From the NCBI GenBank assembly GCA_964497615.1, contig CAZCEC010000096.1:1-20961 (forward strand): a stretch of 20,961 bases of DNA, given 5' to 3'. Positions 1 to 9,093 of the stretch are shown here, in pieces. The stretch comes from CAZCEC01 sp964497615. GTDB lineage: Bacteria; Chloroflexota; Anaerolineae; Anaerolineales; UBA6663. Position 1 is the first letter of the stretch; every line of letters begins with the position of its first letter. The notes beneath the pieces are model-generated. The model did not search any database. It saw nothing but the letters and a program-made list of their open reading frames with translations, and was not told the origin of the DNA. A program made the position numbers and the translations under genes.

Positions 1-1845
<1,845 letters not shown>

Positions 1846-1850
1846 GGGCT

Positions 1851-1910
1851 AGACGACGGACGACCAGCGAACGTCGGACGAAGGACGAAGGACGAAAGAC
1901 GGAAGATGAA
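1851..1910. repeat. Degenerate tandem heptamers, consensus RGACGAM
   Basis: Five bases after the glucosidase stop codon come AGACGAC and GGACGAC (1851-1864). An 11-base interruption follows (1865-1875), then three perfect GGACGAA units (1876-1896) and the variants AGACGGA and AGATGAA (1897-1910). The 7-base period is clear in non-coding sequence. It may be a simple-sequence expansion or a member of a dispersed heptamer family; which one cannot be judged from a single copy. Confidence 0.75.
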
Positions 1911-1962
1911 GCGTGGACCGTGACGGGCGAGGCGCCAACGATCGCCGGCCACAAGGGCGGAA

Positions 1963-1985
1963 GCGGGCCAGGCGGCGGGGCCCGC
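1963..1985. repeat. Inverted repeat just upstream of the -10 box
   Basis: GCGGGCC (1963-1969) and GGCCCGC (1979-1985) form a perfect 7-bp inverted repeat around a 9-base loop. It ends 9 bases before the TATAAT at 1995, so it occupies the -35 region. It could be an operator, or a weak T-less terminator for the glucosidase gene. In sequence this GC-rich, a chance palindrome is also possible. Confidence 0.35.
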
Positions 1986-1994
1986 GCTGTCGGC

Positions 1995-2000
1995 TATAAT
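1995..2000 (+). promoter_or_regulatory. -10 box of a probable leaderless promoter for the glycan cluster
   Basis: A perfect TATAAT ends 7 bases before the GTG at 2008, so transcription would begin at or within a base of the start codon. The -35 position (1972-1977, GCGGCG) has no match, and there is no Shine-Dalgarno sequence. The same geometry recurs at 16484 and, on the minus strand, at 11630. Confidence 0.6.
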
Positions 2001-2007
2001 CCATGAC

Positions 2008-3246
2008 GTGAATAGTACGCCCAAGGCGCCCTTGACGGCCGCGGAGAGCAGTCTGCTCGCGGCAGCGCCAGACATGCCCCCCAGCCGCCAGCTTGAGCAA
2101 CCCGAAGTGTCGGTGGTGATGCCGTGCCTGAACGAGCGCGATACCATTGGCCCGAGCATCGAGCGGGCGCTGAAGGCGCTGAAGGAGCACAATCTGTCGG
2201 GCGAGGTGATCGTGGCCGACAACGGCTCCACCGACGGGTCGATTGAGATCGCGCAGGGGCTGGGCGCGCGCGTGGTCCACCAGGAAGTGCGCGGCTACGG
2301 CGCGGCCTACATGAAAGGCATCGCGGCGGCGCGCGGCCCGTTCATTGTCATCGGCGACTCGGACAACACCTACGACTTCATGGAACTGGCGCAATTGGTG
2401 GCGCCCTTGCGCCGGGGGAACGACCTGGTGATGGGCTCGCGGTTCATGGGCCGCATCCTGCCCGGCGCCATGCCGTGGGCCAACCGCTATATCGGCAATC
2501 CGATCCTGACCGGGATGCTCAACCGGCTGTTTGGGCTGCGGATCACGGACGCGCACTCGGGGCTGCGGGCCTTCACCCGCCCGGCCTACGAGCGGATGCA
2601 GCTTCAGACCACGGGCATGGAGTTCGCGTCGGAGATGATCATCAAGGCCTCGCTGGCGCGGCTGAAGATCGCGGAAGTGCCCATCACCTACCACCCCAGG
2701 CGGGGCACGTCCAAGCTGCAGCGGCTGGGCGACGCCTGGCGGCACATCCGCTTCATGCTGCTGTTCAGCCCGGCGTACCTGTTCCTGCTGCCGGGGGTGG
2801 CGGCCATGCTGGTGGGGCTGGCGCTGACCATCGCGCTGGTGCGCGGCCCGTTCTATGTGGGCAGCTTCTACGTGGGCATCCACTTCATGGTGGTGGGCAG
2901 CCTGCTGGCTGTGCTGGGGCAGCAGATGGTGAGTTTCGGACTGTCGGCCCGCGCATATGCCACGTCGGAGCACCTGACGGCGCGCGACCGCTGGGTGGAC
3001 GGCTTTATGCGCTACTACCGGCTGGAGCGCGGGCTGGCGATTGGGGGGCTGCTGGCGGCGGTTGGGCTGGCGGTCTTTGTCTATATCCTGGTGCAGTGGC
3101 TGGCCGGGGACGTGCGCTTCAACGACCTGATCCACCTGCACGAGGCCATCGCGGCCTCCACACTCACCATCATGGGCATGCAGTTGGTGGCGGCTTCGTT
3201 CTTTCTGAGCTTGCTCGATCTGCACCGGCAGCAGAAGAGTGGGTAG
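2008..3246 (+). CDS. GT2 glycosyltransferase with C-terminal membrane domain (DPM1/GtrB-like)
   Basis: This 412-residue protein has a GT-A fold GT2 domain at about residues 33-235. Visible motifs are VSVVMPCLNERD, ADNGSTDGS (Asp71), the DXD-type GDSDNTYDF (Asp117/Asp119) and DAHSGLRAF (about 181-189). Four hydrophobic segments follow between about residue 255 and the C terminus. This is the plan of polyprenyl-phosphate sugar synthases, which move a sugar from a nucleotide donor to a lipid phosphate on the cytoplasmic face. It could supply the lipid-linked donor used by the GT-C enzyme downstream at 6811; that link is inference. The GTG at 2008 is chosen because it sits 7 bases after TATAAT; the ATG at 2003 opens only a two-codon frame. 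It is the first gene of a translationally coupled run and overlaps the next by 8 bases. Confidence 0.88.
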   Translation: MNSTPKAPLTAAESSLLAAAPDMPPSRQLEQPEVSVVMPCLNERDTIGPSIERALKALKEHNLSGEVIVADNGSTDGSIEIAQGLGARVVHQEVRGYGAAYMKGIAAARGPFIVIGDSDNTYDFMELAQLVAPLRRGNDLVMGSRFMGRILPGAMPWANRYIGNPILTGMLNRLFGLRITDAHSGLRAFTRPAYERMQLQTTGMEFASEMIIKASLARLKIAEVPITYHPRRGTSKLQRLGDAWRHIRFMLLFSPAYLFLLPGVAAMLVGLALTIALVRGPFYVGSFYVGIHFMVVGSLLAVLGQQMVSFGLSARAYATSEHLTARDRWVDGFMRYYRLERGLAIGGLLAAVGLAVFVYILVQWLAGDVRFNDLIHLHEAIAASTLTIMGMQLVAASFFLSLLDLHRQQKSG

Positions 3247-4195
3247 CAGCCCAGCCATCTCGATCATCCTGCTGACGCTGAATGGGGGGCCGGCGCTGGC
3301 CGAAACGCTGCGGGGCATCCAAGCACAGGACCTGAGCGGCGGCGACAGGCCGCTGGCGCCGCCCGAGATCGTCGCCATTGACTCGGGCTCGCGCGATGAC
3401 ACCCTGGCGCAGTTGCGGGCCCAGGCGGCGCAGGTGCACCAGATCGCGCCGGAGGCGTTCAGCCACGGGGGGACGCGCAACCTGGGGGCGCGGCTGGCGC
3501 GGGGCGAATGGCTGGTGTATCTCTCGCAGGACGCCGCGCCCGCGCACCCGCGCTGGCTGTTCAATTTGACGCGGCACCTGATCGAGCCTGCGGTGGCGGC
3601 GGCGTTTGGCCGGCAACTGCCGCCAGCCGGGCTTGGCCCCATCGAGACTTTTTTTCTGGAGCAGACCTACCCGCCGCGCGCCTTCCGGCATGCCCGGCTG
3701 GGTACAGACACCCAGGGCGCCCGCACCGGCATCCGCCGCATCTTCTTCTCCAACGTCAACGCCGCCATTAAGCGCACGGCCTGGGAGCAGTGTCCCTTCC
3801 CCGAGGACCTGATTATGAGCGAGGACCAGGCCTTTGCGCGGGCGGCGCTGGCAGCGGGCTACGACCTGGTGTATGACCCGGAGGCCGGGGTGCGGCATGG
3901 GCACCGCTATTCGCTGGGGCAGTTGTTCCGGCGCAACTTCGACAGCGGCTACTCGCTGCGGGGCATCGCGGGCGATGGCTGGGGGACGGTGGCGCGGCTG
4001 GGCGCGGCCTACGTGGCCGCCGAGATGGGCTACCTGGCGCGGGGCGGGCACTGGGCCTACATGCCCTATGCCCTGATGTATGAGATGGTGAAGAGCGCCG
4101 GGTTTGCGGCGGGACGCAGCGGCCACCGGCTGCCGGTGAGCTGGCGGCGCCGGCTGTCGCTGCACCAGAGTTATTGGGACAGGCACGATGCCTGA
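3239..4195 (+). CDS. GT2 glycosyltransferase, rhamnosyltransferase-like
   Basis: This is a 318-residue soluble GT2 enzyme. It shows ISIILLTLNGG at the N terminus, AIDSGSRDDT (nucleotide binding), FSHGGTRNLGARLARGEW (a block typical of rhamnosyltransferase-type GT2 proteins), a SQDAAP metal-binding motif, and SEDQAFARAALAAGY, in which the Glu-Asp pair holds the likely catalytic base. No convincing membrane segment is seen. It probably adds a sugar to a lipid-linked glycan on the cytoplasmic face; donor and linkage cannot be read. The GTG start at 3239 lies inside the end of the previous gene (8-base overlap), without a clear Shine-Dalgarno, so translation is probably coupled. Confidence 0.85.
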   Translation: MGSSPAISIILLTLNGGPALAETLRGIQAQDLSGGDRPLAPPEIVAIDSGSRDDTLAQLRAQAAQVHQIAPEAFSHGGTRNLGARLARGEWLVYLSQDAAPAHPRWLFNLTRHLIEPAVAAAFGRQLPPAGLGPIETFFLEQTYPPRAFRHARLGTDTQGARTGIRRIFFSNVNAAIKRTAWEQCPFPEDLIMSEDQAFARAALAAGYDLVYDPEAGVRHGHRYSLGQLFRRNFDSGYSLRGIAGDGWGTVARLGAAYVAAEMGYLARGGHWAYMPYALMYEMVKSAGFAAGRSGHRLPVSWRRRLSLHQSYWDRHDA

Positions 4196-5198
4196 CGTCG
4201 CTGTCGTCGTCCTGAATCAGAATGGGCGGCACCTGCTGCCAGAGTGCCTCGCCAGCCTGCACCGCCTGACCACGCCGGTGGAGCTGGTGGTGGCTGACAA
4301 CGGCTCGACCGACGGCTCGCTGACCTTTTTGCGCGCCGAACATCCGGACGTGCGCGTGGTAGAACATGGGCGCAACCTGGGCTTTGCCGGCGGCTACAAC
4401 GAGGCGCTGGCCCAGGTGGAGCGCCCCTGGGTGGTGCTGCTGAATAACGATGCCACCCTGGCGCCGGATTGGGTGGAGCGGCTGCTGGCGTTTGCGGCGG
4501 AGCACCCGCGGGCCGCCATTCTGGGCGGCAAGCTGTTGTTCGCCAACCGCCTCCAAGATGGGAAGCCGGTCGTCCAGAGCGCCGGCGCGAGCTTCACCAC
4601 CGCGGGCACGGCCTTCGAAATTGGCTGGGGCGAGACCGATGCGGGCCAGTATGACGAGCCGCGCCCCTCCGGCTCCATTCCCGGCGCGGCCCTGCTGATG
4701 CAGCGCAGCGTGTTCTTTGAGTTGGGCGGCTTTGACCCCGCCTACGTCATCTACCTGGAGGACGTAGACTTGTGTTGGCGGGCGTGGCTGCGGGGTTACG
4801 AGGTCTGGTACGTGCCGCAGGCGCGCGCCCACCACCAGTACGGCGCCTGGAGCGGCGGGCGGCTGTCGCCGTTCCGCATCCGGCAGATGCAGCGCAACCG
4901 CCTGACCAACCTGGCGCGCAACTTGCAGGCCCGGTCGTGGCCGGGGGCGGCGGCGGTTTCCAGCGCCTACGACGCCTACCGGATGCTAGAATATGGACGT
5001 CAGGGCCAGTGGGCGGCGGCACGCGCGCTGGCAGCCGGCACCCTGGCCTTTTGGCGCGACGCGGGCAAGGTCCTGGCGCGGCGGCGGCAGGTGCAGCGGA
5101 CGCGGGTGCTTTCCGACCGGGACCTGCGCGAGCGCGGGCTGCTGGTGCCGGCGCTGGCGGCCTGGCGGGAGTATCGGCGATTGGGCAAACTGGCATGA
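4188..5198 (+). CDS. GT2 glycosyltransferase, WbbL-like (COG1216 type)
   Basis: This 336-residue GT2 protein carries AVVVLNQNGRHLLPECLASL, ELVVADNGSTDGS, GRNLGFAGGYNEAL, the metal-binding VVLLNNDATLAPDW, SIPGAALLMQRSVF and YLEDVDLCWRAWLRGY, the COG1216 signature with the likely catalytic base. The last ~90 residues are basic and amphipathic, fitting membrane association without a clear transmembrane helix. Many family members are rhamnosyltransferases, but the sugar cannot be assigned here. The ATG overlaps the preceding stop by 8 bases, and the gene overlaps the export permease by 4 bases (ATGA). It is therefore part of the same coupled run, and the three GT2 enzymes probably act in sequence on one glycan. 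Confidence 0.88.
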   Translation: MPDVAVVVLNQNGRHLLPECLASLHRLTTPVELVVADNGSTDGSLTFLRAEHPDVRVVEHGRNLGFAGGYNEALAQVERPWVVLLNNDATLAPDWVERLLAFAAEHPRAAILGGKLLFANRLQDGKPVVQSAGASFTTAGTAFEIGWGETDAGQYDEPRPSGSIPGAALLMQRSVFFELGGFDPAYVIYLEDVDLCWRAWLRGYEVWYVPQARAHHQYGAWSGGRLSPFRIRQMQRNRLTNLARNLQARSWPGAAAVSSAYDAYRMLEYGRQGQWAAARALAAGTLAFWRDAGKVLARRRQVQRTRVLSDRDLRERGLLVPALAAWREYRRLGKLA

Positions 5199-5977
5199 TG
5201 ACCCAGGTGCGGGAGTTGTATCAGTATCGCGAGGCGGTGCGCCACCTGGTGGCGCGCGACCTGAAGGTGCGCTACAGCAATTCGGTGCTGGGCGTGTTGT
5301 GGAGCCTGTTCAGCCCGCTGCTGATGACGGTGGTGTATTCGCTGGTGTTCACGTTCCTGGTGCCGAACGGGGTGGACAAGTTCCCGGTGTTCATCCTGGC
5401 GGGGCTGCTGCCGTGGACGTTCTTTACGGCCTCGGTGGCTGGGGCGACGACGAGCATCACTGGCAACGCTCACCTGATCAACCGGGTGTACTTTCCGCGC
5501 GAAGTGCTGATCGTGGCCAATCTGCTCTCGAACGCCGTCAACTTCGGCATTTCCCTCGGGCTGCTGTTCGTCTTTGTCATCGCACTGCGCGCGCCGGTGG
5601 GGCTGTCGCTGGTGTGGCTGCCCCTCATCGCGGCAGCGCAGGCGGCGCTGACCCTGGGGCTGGGCTTGCTGCTGGGCGCGGTGAATGTGTATCTGCGCGA
5701 CACGCAGCACATCGTGGATGTGGGGCTGCTGGCCTGGTTCTTCCTGACGCCGATCCTGTACCCGATCAGCGTCATCGCGGACCCGGCGCTGCAACTCCTG
5801 ATGCAGATCGCCAATCCGATGGCGGGACTGGTGACGGCTTACCGGGCAGTGCTGTACGCGGGCACCCAGCCGGACCCGGCCGTACTGGCAGCCAATGCGG
5901 CCACAGCGCTGCTGGCGCTGGCGGTGGGCGCACTGGTGTTCCGGCGGCTGAGCCCGGCATTTGCCGAGGAGGTCTGA
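5195..5977 (+). CDS. ABC-2 type polysaccharide export permease (Wzm-like)
   Basis: This 260-residue integral membrane protein has the family signature RDLKVRYSNSVLG (21-33), followed by WSLFSPLLMTVVYSLVF, the PWTFF segment, RVYFPREVLIV (98-107) and about six hydrophobic helices, with NVYLRDTQHIV before the last pair. It is the normal length for a Wzm/TagG-type permease, which exports undecaprenyl-linked glycans across the inner membrane with a Wzt/TagH ATPase. The ATG at 5195 is chosen because it forms an ATGA overlap with the previous stop and the family N terminus begins there. The same frame runs open upstream, but that stretch overlaps the GT2 gene. No ATPase gene lies downstream; it must be elsewhere, possibly upstream of the window. 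Confidence 0.9.
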   Translation: MMTQVRELYQYREAVRHLVARDLKVRYSNSVLGVLWSLFSPLLMTVVYSLVFTFLVPNGVDKFPVFILAGLLPWTFFTASVAGATTSITGNAHLINRVYFPREVLIVANLLSNAVNFGISLGLLFVFVIALRAPVGLSLVWLPLIAAAQAALTLGLGLLLGAVNVYLRDTQHIVDVGLLAWFFLTPILYPISVIADPALQLLMQIANPMAGLVTAYRAVLYAGTQPDPAVLAANAATALLALAVGALVFRRLSPAFAEEV

Positions 5978-6007
5978 GGGCTGGCGCGCAGTGAGAGGAG
6001 CGAGGTG

Positions 6008-6790
6008 ATGAGCGTAAACGGCAGCCGTACCATCTGGATCCGATTGTTGGTGGTCGCGCTGGGCTTCCTGGTGGCGCTCCCCGGCGCGACCACGCTGGCA
6101 CTCCCAACAGTCGATCACTTCATCTATCTGCCGCTCGTCCGCAACTATGCGGTTTTACCGGCCAGCCTGGCCAATGGATCGTTTGAAAACGAGCAGTGGT
6201 ATACCAATCCTCAGAGGAATCAGGAACCGACCGGCTGGTCATTCTACTCACCGGCTGCGGGCCAGGTCATGCCGATCCCCACTAAGAATGCCAACGGGAG
6301 TGTGGTGCCGGCTGTCTCAGACGGGCCGGGCGAGTATATTCACAAGTATTGGTGGCTACTCCCGAAGAATGAGTGGCTGGGCGCTCCACGCGGGCTGATC
6401 CTGGACGGCAATCTGGTCTACAAGGCGTTCGGCTCTTATATCGCGCAGGCGCTGCGATTGTCGCAGGTCGTCACCGGCAACCCCGGCGAGTTTCTGCGGG
6501 TCACGGGCTACATCCTGGGCGAGTCGCACGAAATCGGCCCATTCGAAAACGATGACTTCATTGCCTCCGTCCGGCTGGGAGATGTCGCCGACACCCGCGA
6601 GCGGGTAGTGATGGTCCAAAACCATGACGTGCCGGGCAACGAGCGTGCCTGGAACCGATTTGAGGTCGTAGCGCCAGTGCCGCCCTCGGGCCAATTGACC
6701 TTGACCATCATCGTCCAGCAGAACTGGCAGAATCGCACCGACTTCTTCCTCGACAACTTCCGCGCGGAGCGCATTATTGTCACTCCCTAA
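6008..6790 (+). CDS. Secreted or anchored beta-sandwich (CBM-like) protein with N-terminal YLPLV motif
   Basis: The protein has 260 residues. A signal-type hydrophobic stretch (about 11-32) is followed at once by HFIYLPLVRNY (YLPLV at 40-44), then a single domain opening with LANGSFENEQW and PTGWSFYSP and closing with TDFFLDNFRAERI. These are the N- and C-terminal hallmarks of carbohydrate-binding-module-like jelly-roll domains. No catalytic motif is seen, so a glycan-binding or structural surface role is an inference from fold and context. ATG 6008 is preferred to GTG 6005 because AGGAG (5996-6000) then lies 7 bases away. It starts 30 bases after the permease and is probably cotranscribed. 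Its base composition is visibly less GC-rich than its neighbours. Confidence 0.75.
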   Translation: MSVNGSRTIWIRLLVVALGFLVALPGATTLALPTVDHFIYLPLVRNYAVLPASLANGSFENEQWYTNPQRNQEPTGWSFYSPAAGQVMPIPTKNANGSVVPAVSDGPGEYIHKYWWLLPKNEWLGAPRGLILDGNLVYKAFGSYIAQALRLSQVVTGNPGEFLRVTGYILGESHEIGPFENDDFIASVRLGDVADTRERVVMVQNHDVPGNERAWNRFEVVAPVPPSGQLTLTIIVQQNWQNRTDFFLDNFRAERIIVTP

Positions 6791-6810
6791 GTTGGTTCTG
6801 ATCGGTTGAA

Positions 6811-9093
6811 ATGAATCAACTGCGTCTTGTGCCGTCTGGCGGCCGGTTCGCGCGCTGGGCCGGCCTGACGCCCCTGGCGATCATTCTCGCGACCCGGCTG
6901 GCACTCGGGCTGGCCTACAGCCAGGTGGTGCCGGCCTGGGAGTCCTACGACGAAGACGGCCACTTTGCCTACGCCCGCTACCTGGCGGTCAACCGCACGT
7001 GGCTGCTGGCGCCCGGCGACCCGGAGGCCGAGAAAATCTGGGAACGGTTTCAGCCCCCGCTGTACTACAACTTGATCGCGCCCGTCATCGCCGGGTTCAA
7101 CCTGGGCGAGGCCTTCGACGGGCCGGCGCGCAACCCGCACTTCACCGCGGGCGATGCCGGGGTGAATTACGCCCTGCACCCCCGGACGGTGACGGAGGCA
7201 GAGCGCCAACTGATACTGGGCGTCCGCGCGGCGCGGGCGGTCAGTGTCCTCATCAGCACCCTGAGCGTGATCGCCATGTGGGCGGCGGCGCGGCGCGTGT
7301 GGCCGGGCGAGCGCTGGATGGTGCTAACGGCGACGGCGCTGTATGCGTTCTGGCCGCAATTCCTGTTCGTGGGCAGCATGGTGACCAACGACGCCCTGGT
7401 GACTGCGTTGGCGGCGGCGGCGCTGGTGCCCATCGCGGGGCTGATCAGGCACGGCTTCCGGCTGCGGCGGGCATTGGCGCTGGGCGCATGGACGGGCGCG
7501 GCCCTGCTGGCCAAGATCAACGCCGCCAGCCTGGTGCCGGTGGCCGGGGCGGCGCTGGGCCTCAGCCTGCTGCCACTGGAAGGGCAGGCGCGGCGCTGGC
7601 GCCCGTGGCAGATCATCCTGGTGGTGGGCGCGCTGGGGCTAGGGTTGGCGGGCGCCGTGTGGGCGCTCAGCTCACTGGAGTTTGTCACCGGGCAAGTGTT
7701 TCAACTGGCGACCGTGCGCGAGTTCGTGCGCAACGTCGGCCCGGGCGGCGGCAGCGCCCGAAGCCTGGCGGCGGCGGCCTTGCCCTATGCCTTTCGGACC
7801 TTCGTCGCCTCGTTTGGGTGGGGCAACGTGGAAACCTTCGGCTGGGTGTACTGGCTGTGGTCGGCGGGCGCAGGCGTGGCCGCGGCTGGCCTGGCGCTAG
7901 GGGTGTTCCGGCGGCGCATTGCGGGCCGGCAGGCGGGGCTGTACGCCGTCATGGGCATCTTCGTCATCTCGCTGCTGGGGCTAACCCTGGCGCTGGCCGT
8001 GGCGCATCAGAGCGTGTATCTGGTGCCGGGCCGCTACCTACTGCCGACCCTGCCGGCCGTGGTGATTCTGCTGGTGGGTGGGTGGCGCGAATGGATCCCA
8101 CGAGGTGCGGCGGGGCGCTGGATAGCCCGGACGGCGAGCGCGGGCGCGGCGCTGCTGGGGTGGGCCATCGCAGTGGGGACGCTGCTGCCCGTGTATGCCG
8201 CACCGCCGCCGATGACGGCGGCCACGGCCCGGGTGGATACGGCGCAGGCAGTGTTCTTTGACGAGCGCATCGAGCTGGTCGGATACTCGGGGCCGGGCAC
8301 GGTAAGGGCGGGCGAAGCGATGACGGTGACGCTGTGCTGGCAGGCCGTGGCACCGATCCCAGAGGATTACTCGCTGTTCCTGGAAGTGGTGGGGGCTGAC
8401 CAACAGGGCTATGGCCGCCTGACGACATATCCCGGCCGCGGCAACTATCCCACCTCCGCCTGGGCCGTCAACGCCCCCTTCTGCGAGACGTACACCATCG
8501 GCCTGGGCACGGCGATCCCCGCGCCCGCGCTGGCGCAGCTCCAGGTGAGCTGGCTGGATGACGCGACCGGCGAGAGGCTGCCCGCCGCCACCTTCGCGGG
8601 CGACCGGCTGAAGGAGGGCCTCACGCAGATCGCGTTCAAAGTGTCGGCCCCGCCCGGCTACCAGCCGCCGGCTGCGAACGAGGTGAACTTTGGCTTTGGG
8701 GGCTCGGGACAATACCCGAACTTGCGGTTGACGGGGTACGCGGTGGAACAGGAGGATGAGGAGATCATCATCACGCTGCGGTGGGAGGCCCTAACCGCCA
8801 TCCCGGGCGACTATTCCGTGTTCGTCCATCTGCGGGACACGCCCGAGACGTTCTATGCCCTGGGCGACAGCCAGCCGCGCGGGGGCGCCTATCCCACGTG
8901 GATGTGGCAGCCGGGCGAGATCGTGCAGGATACGCACCGGTTGCGGCTCGACGGCCTGCCCACGCCGCCGCTGGCGCTGTATGTGGGCCTGCACAACCCG
9001 GCCGAGGAGGCGCGCGTGGCCGCCTATGCCGAAGACTGGAGCCGGCTGGACCACGATGAGGTGCTGCTGGCAGAGGGCCTCCAGTTCCGCTAG
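6811..9093 (+). CDS. GT39/ArnT-like membrane glycosyltransferase with two C-terminal beta-sandwich repeats
   Basis: The protein has 760 residues. About residues 1-460 form a multi-spanning GT-C domain with the acidic first-loop motif SYDEDGHFAYARYL (Asp47/Asp49, candidate catalytic Asp) and RFQPPLYYNL (about 80-89), the counterpart of the HPPLYYW motif of ArnT/PMT enzymes. Such proteins transfer a sugar from polyprenyl phosphate to a protein or glycan outside the membrane. Residues ~470-760 hold two related domains: IELVGYSGPG...WQAVAPIPEDYSLFLEV...GNYPTSAW and LRLTGYAVEQ...WEALTAIPGDYSVFVHL...GGAYPTWMW. Their role is unknown; substrate binding or positioning is likely. The ATG lies 20 bases after the previous stop and lacks a good Shine-Dalgarno. 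Acceptor and sugar are unassigned. Confidence 0.85.
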   Translation: MNQLRLVPSGGRFARWAGLTPLAIILATRLALGLAYSQVVPAWESYDEDGHFAYARYLAVNRTWLLAPGDPEAEKIWERFQPPLYYNLIAPVIAGFNLGEAFDGPARNPHFTAGDAGVNYALHPRTVTEAERQLILGVRAARAVSVLISTLSVIAMWAAARRVWPGERWMVLTATALYAFWPQFLFVGSMVTNDALVTALAAAALVPIAGLIRHGFRLRRALALGAWTGAALLAKINAASLVPVAGAALGLSLLPLEGQARRWRPWQIILVVGALGLGLAGAVWALSSLEFVTGQVFQLATVREFVRNVGPGGGSARSLAAAALPYAFRTFVASFGWGNVETFGWVYWLWSAGAGVAAAGLALGVFRRRIAGRQAGLYAVMGIFVISLLGLTLALAVAHQSVYLVPGRYLLPTLPAVVILLVGGWREWIPRGAAGRWIARTASAGAALLGWAIAVGTLLPVYAAPPPMTAATARVDTAQAVFFDERIELVGYSGPGTVRAGEAMTVTLCWQAVAPIPEDYSLFLEVVGADQQGYGRLTTYPGRGNYPTSAWAVNAPFCETYTIGLGTAIPAPALAQLQVSWLDDATGERLPAATFAGDRLKEGLTQIAFKVSAPPGYQPPAANEVNFGFGGSGQYPNLRLTGYAVEQEDEEIIITLRWEALTAIPGDYSVFVHLRDTPETFYALGDSQPRGGAYPTWMWQPGEIVQDTHRLRLDGLPTPPLALYVGLHNPAEEARVAAYAEDWSRLDHDEVLLAEGLQFR

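Noticed and set aside
2003..2011. ATG at 2003 as start of the first GT2 gene
   Set aside because: It is out of frame and meets TGA after one further codon; GTG 2008 is in frame with the GT2 domain.
1849..3642. 597-residue open frame on the minus strand opposite two GT2 genes
   Set aside because: It is rich in His/Arg/Gln with no family motif and lies antisense to two genes with complete GT2 motifs; long antisense frames are expected in GC-rich DNA.
4772..5194. N-terminal extension of the export permease frame
   Set aside because: It overlaps the GT2 gene for 400 bases and translates to Arg/Ala/Gly-rich sequence; the family N terminus begins at the ATG at 5195.
6999..8261. 420-residue alternative frame inside the GT-C glycosyltransferase
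   Set aside because: Gly/Arg/Ala-rich composition without domains; it is a frame shadow of the gene starting at 6811.
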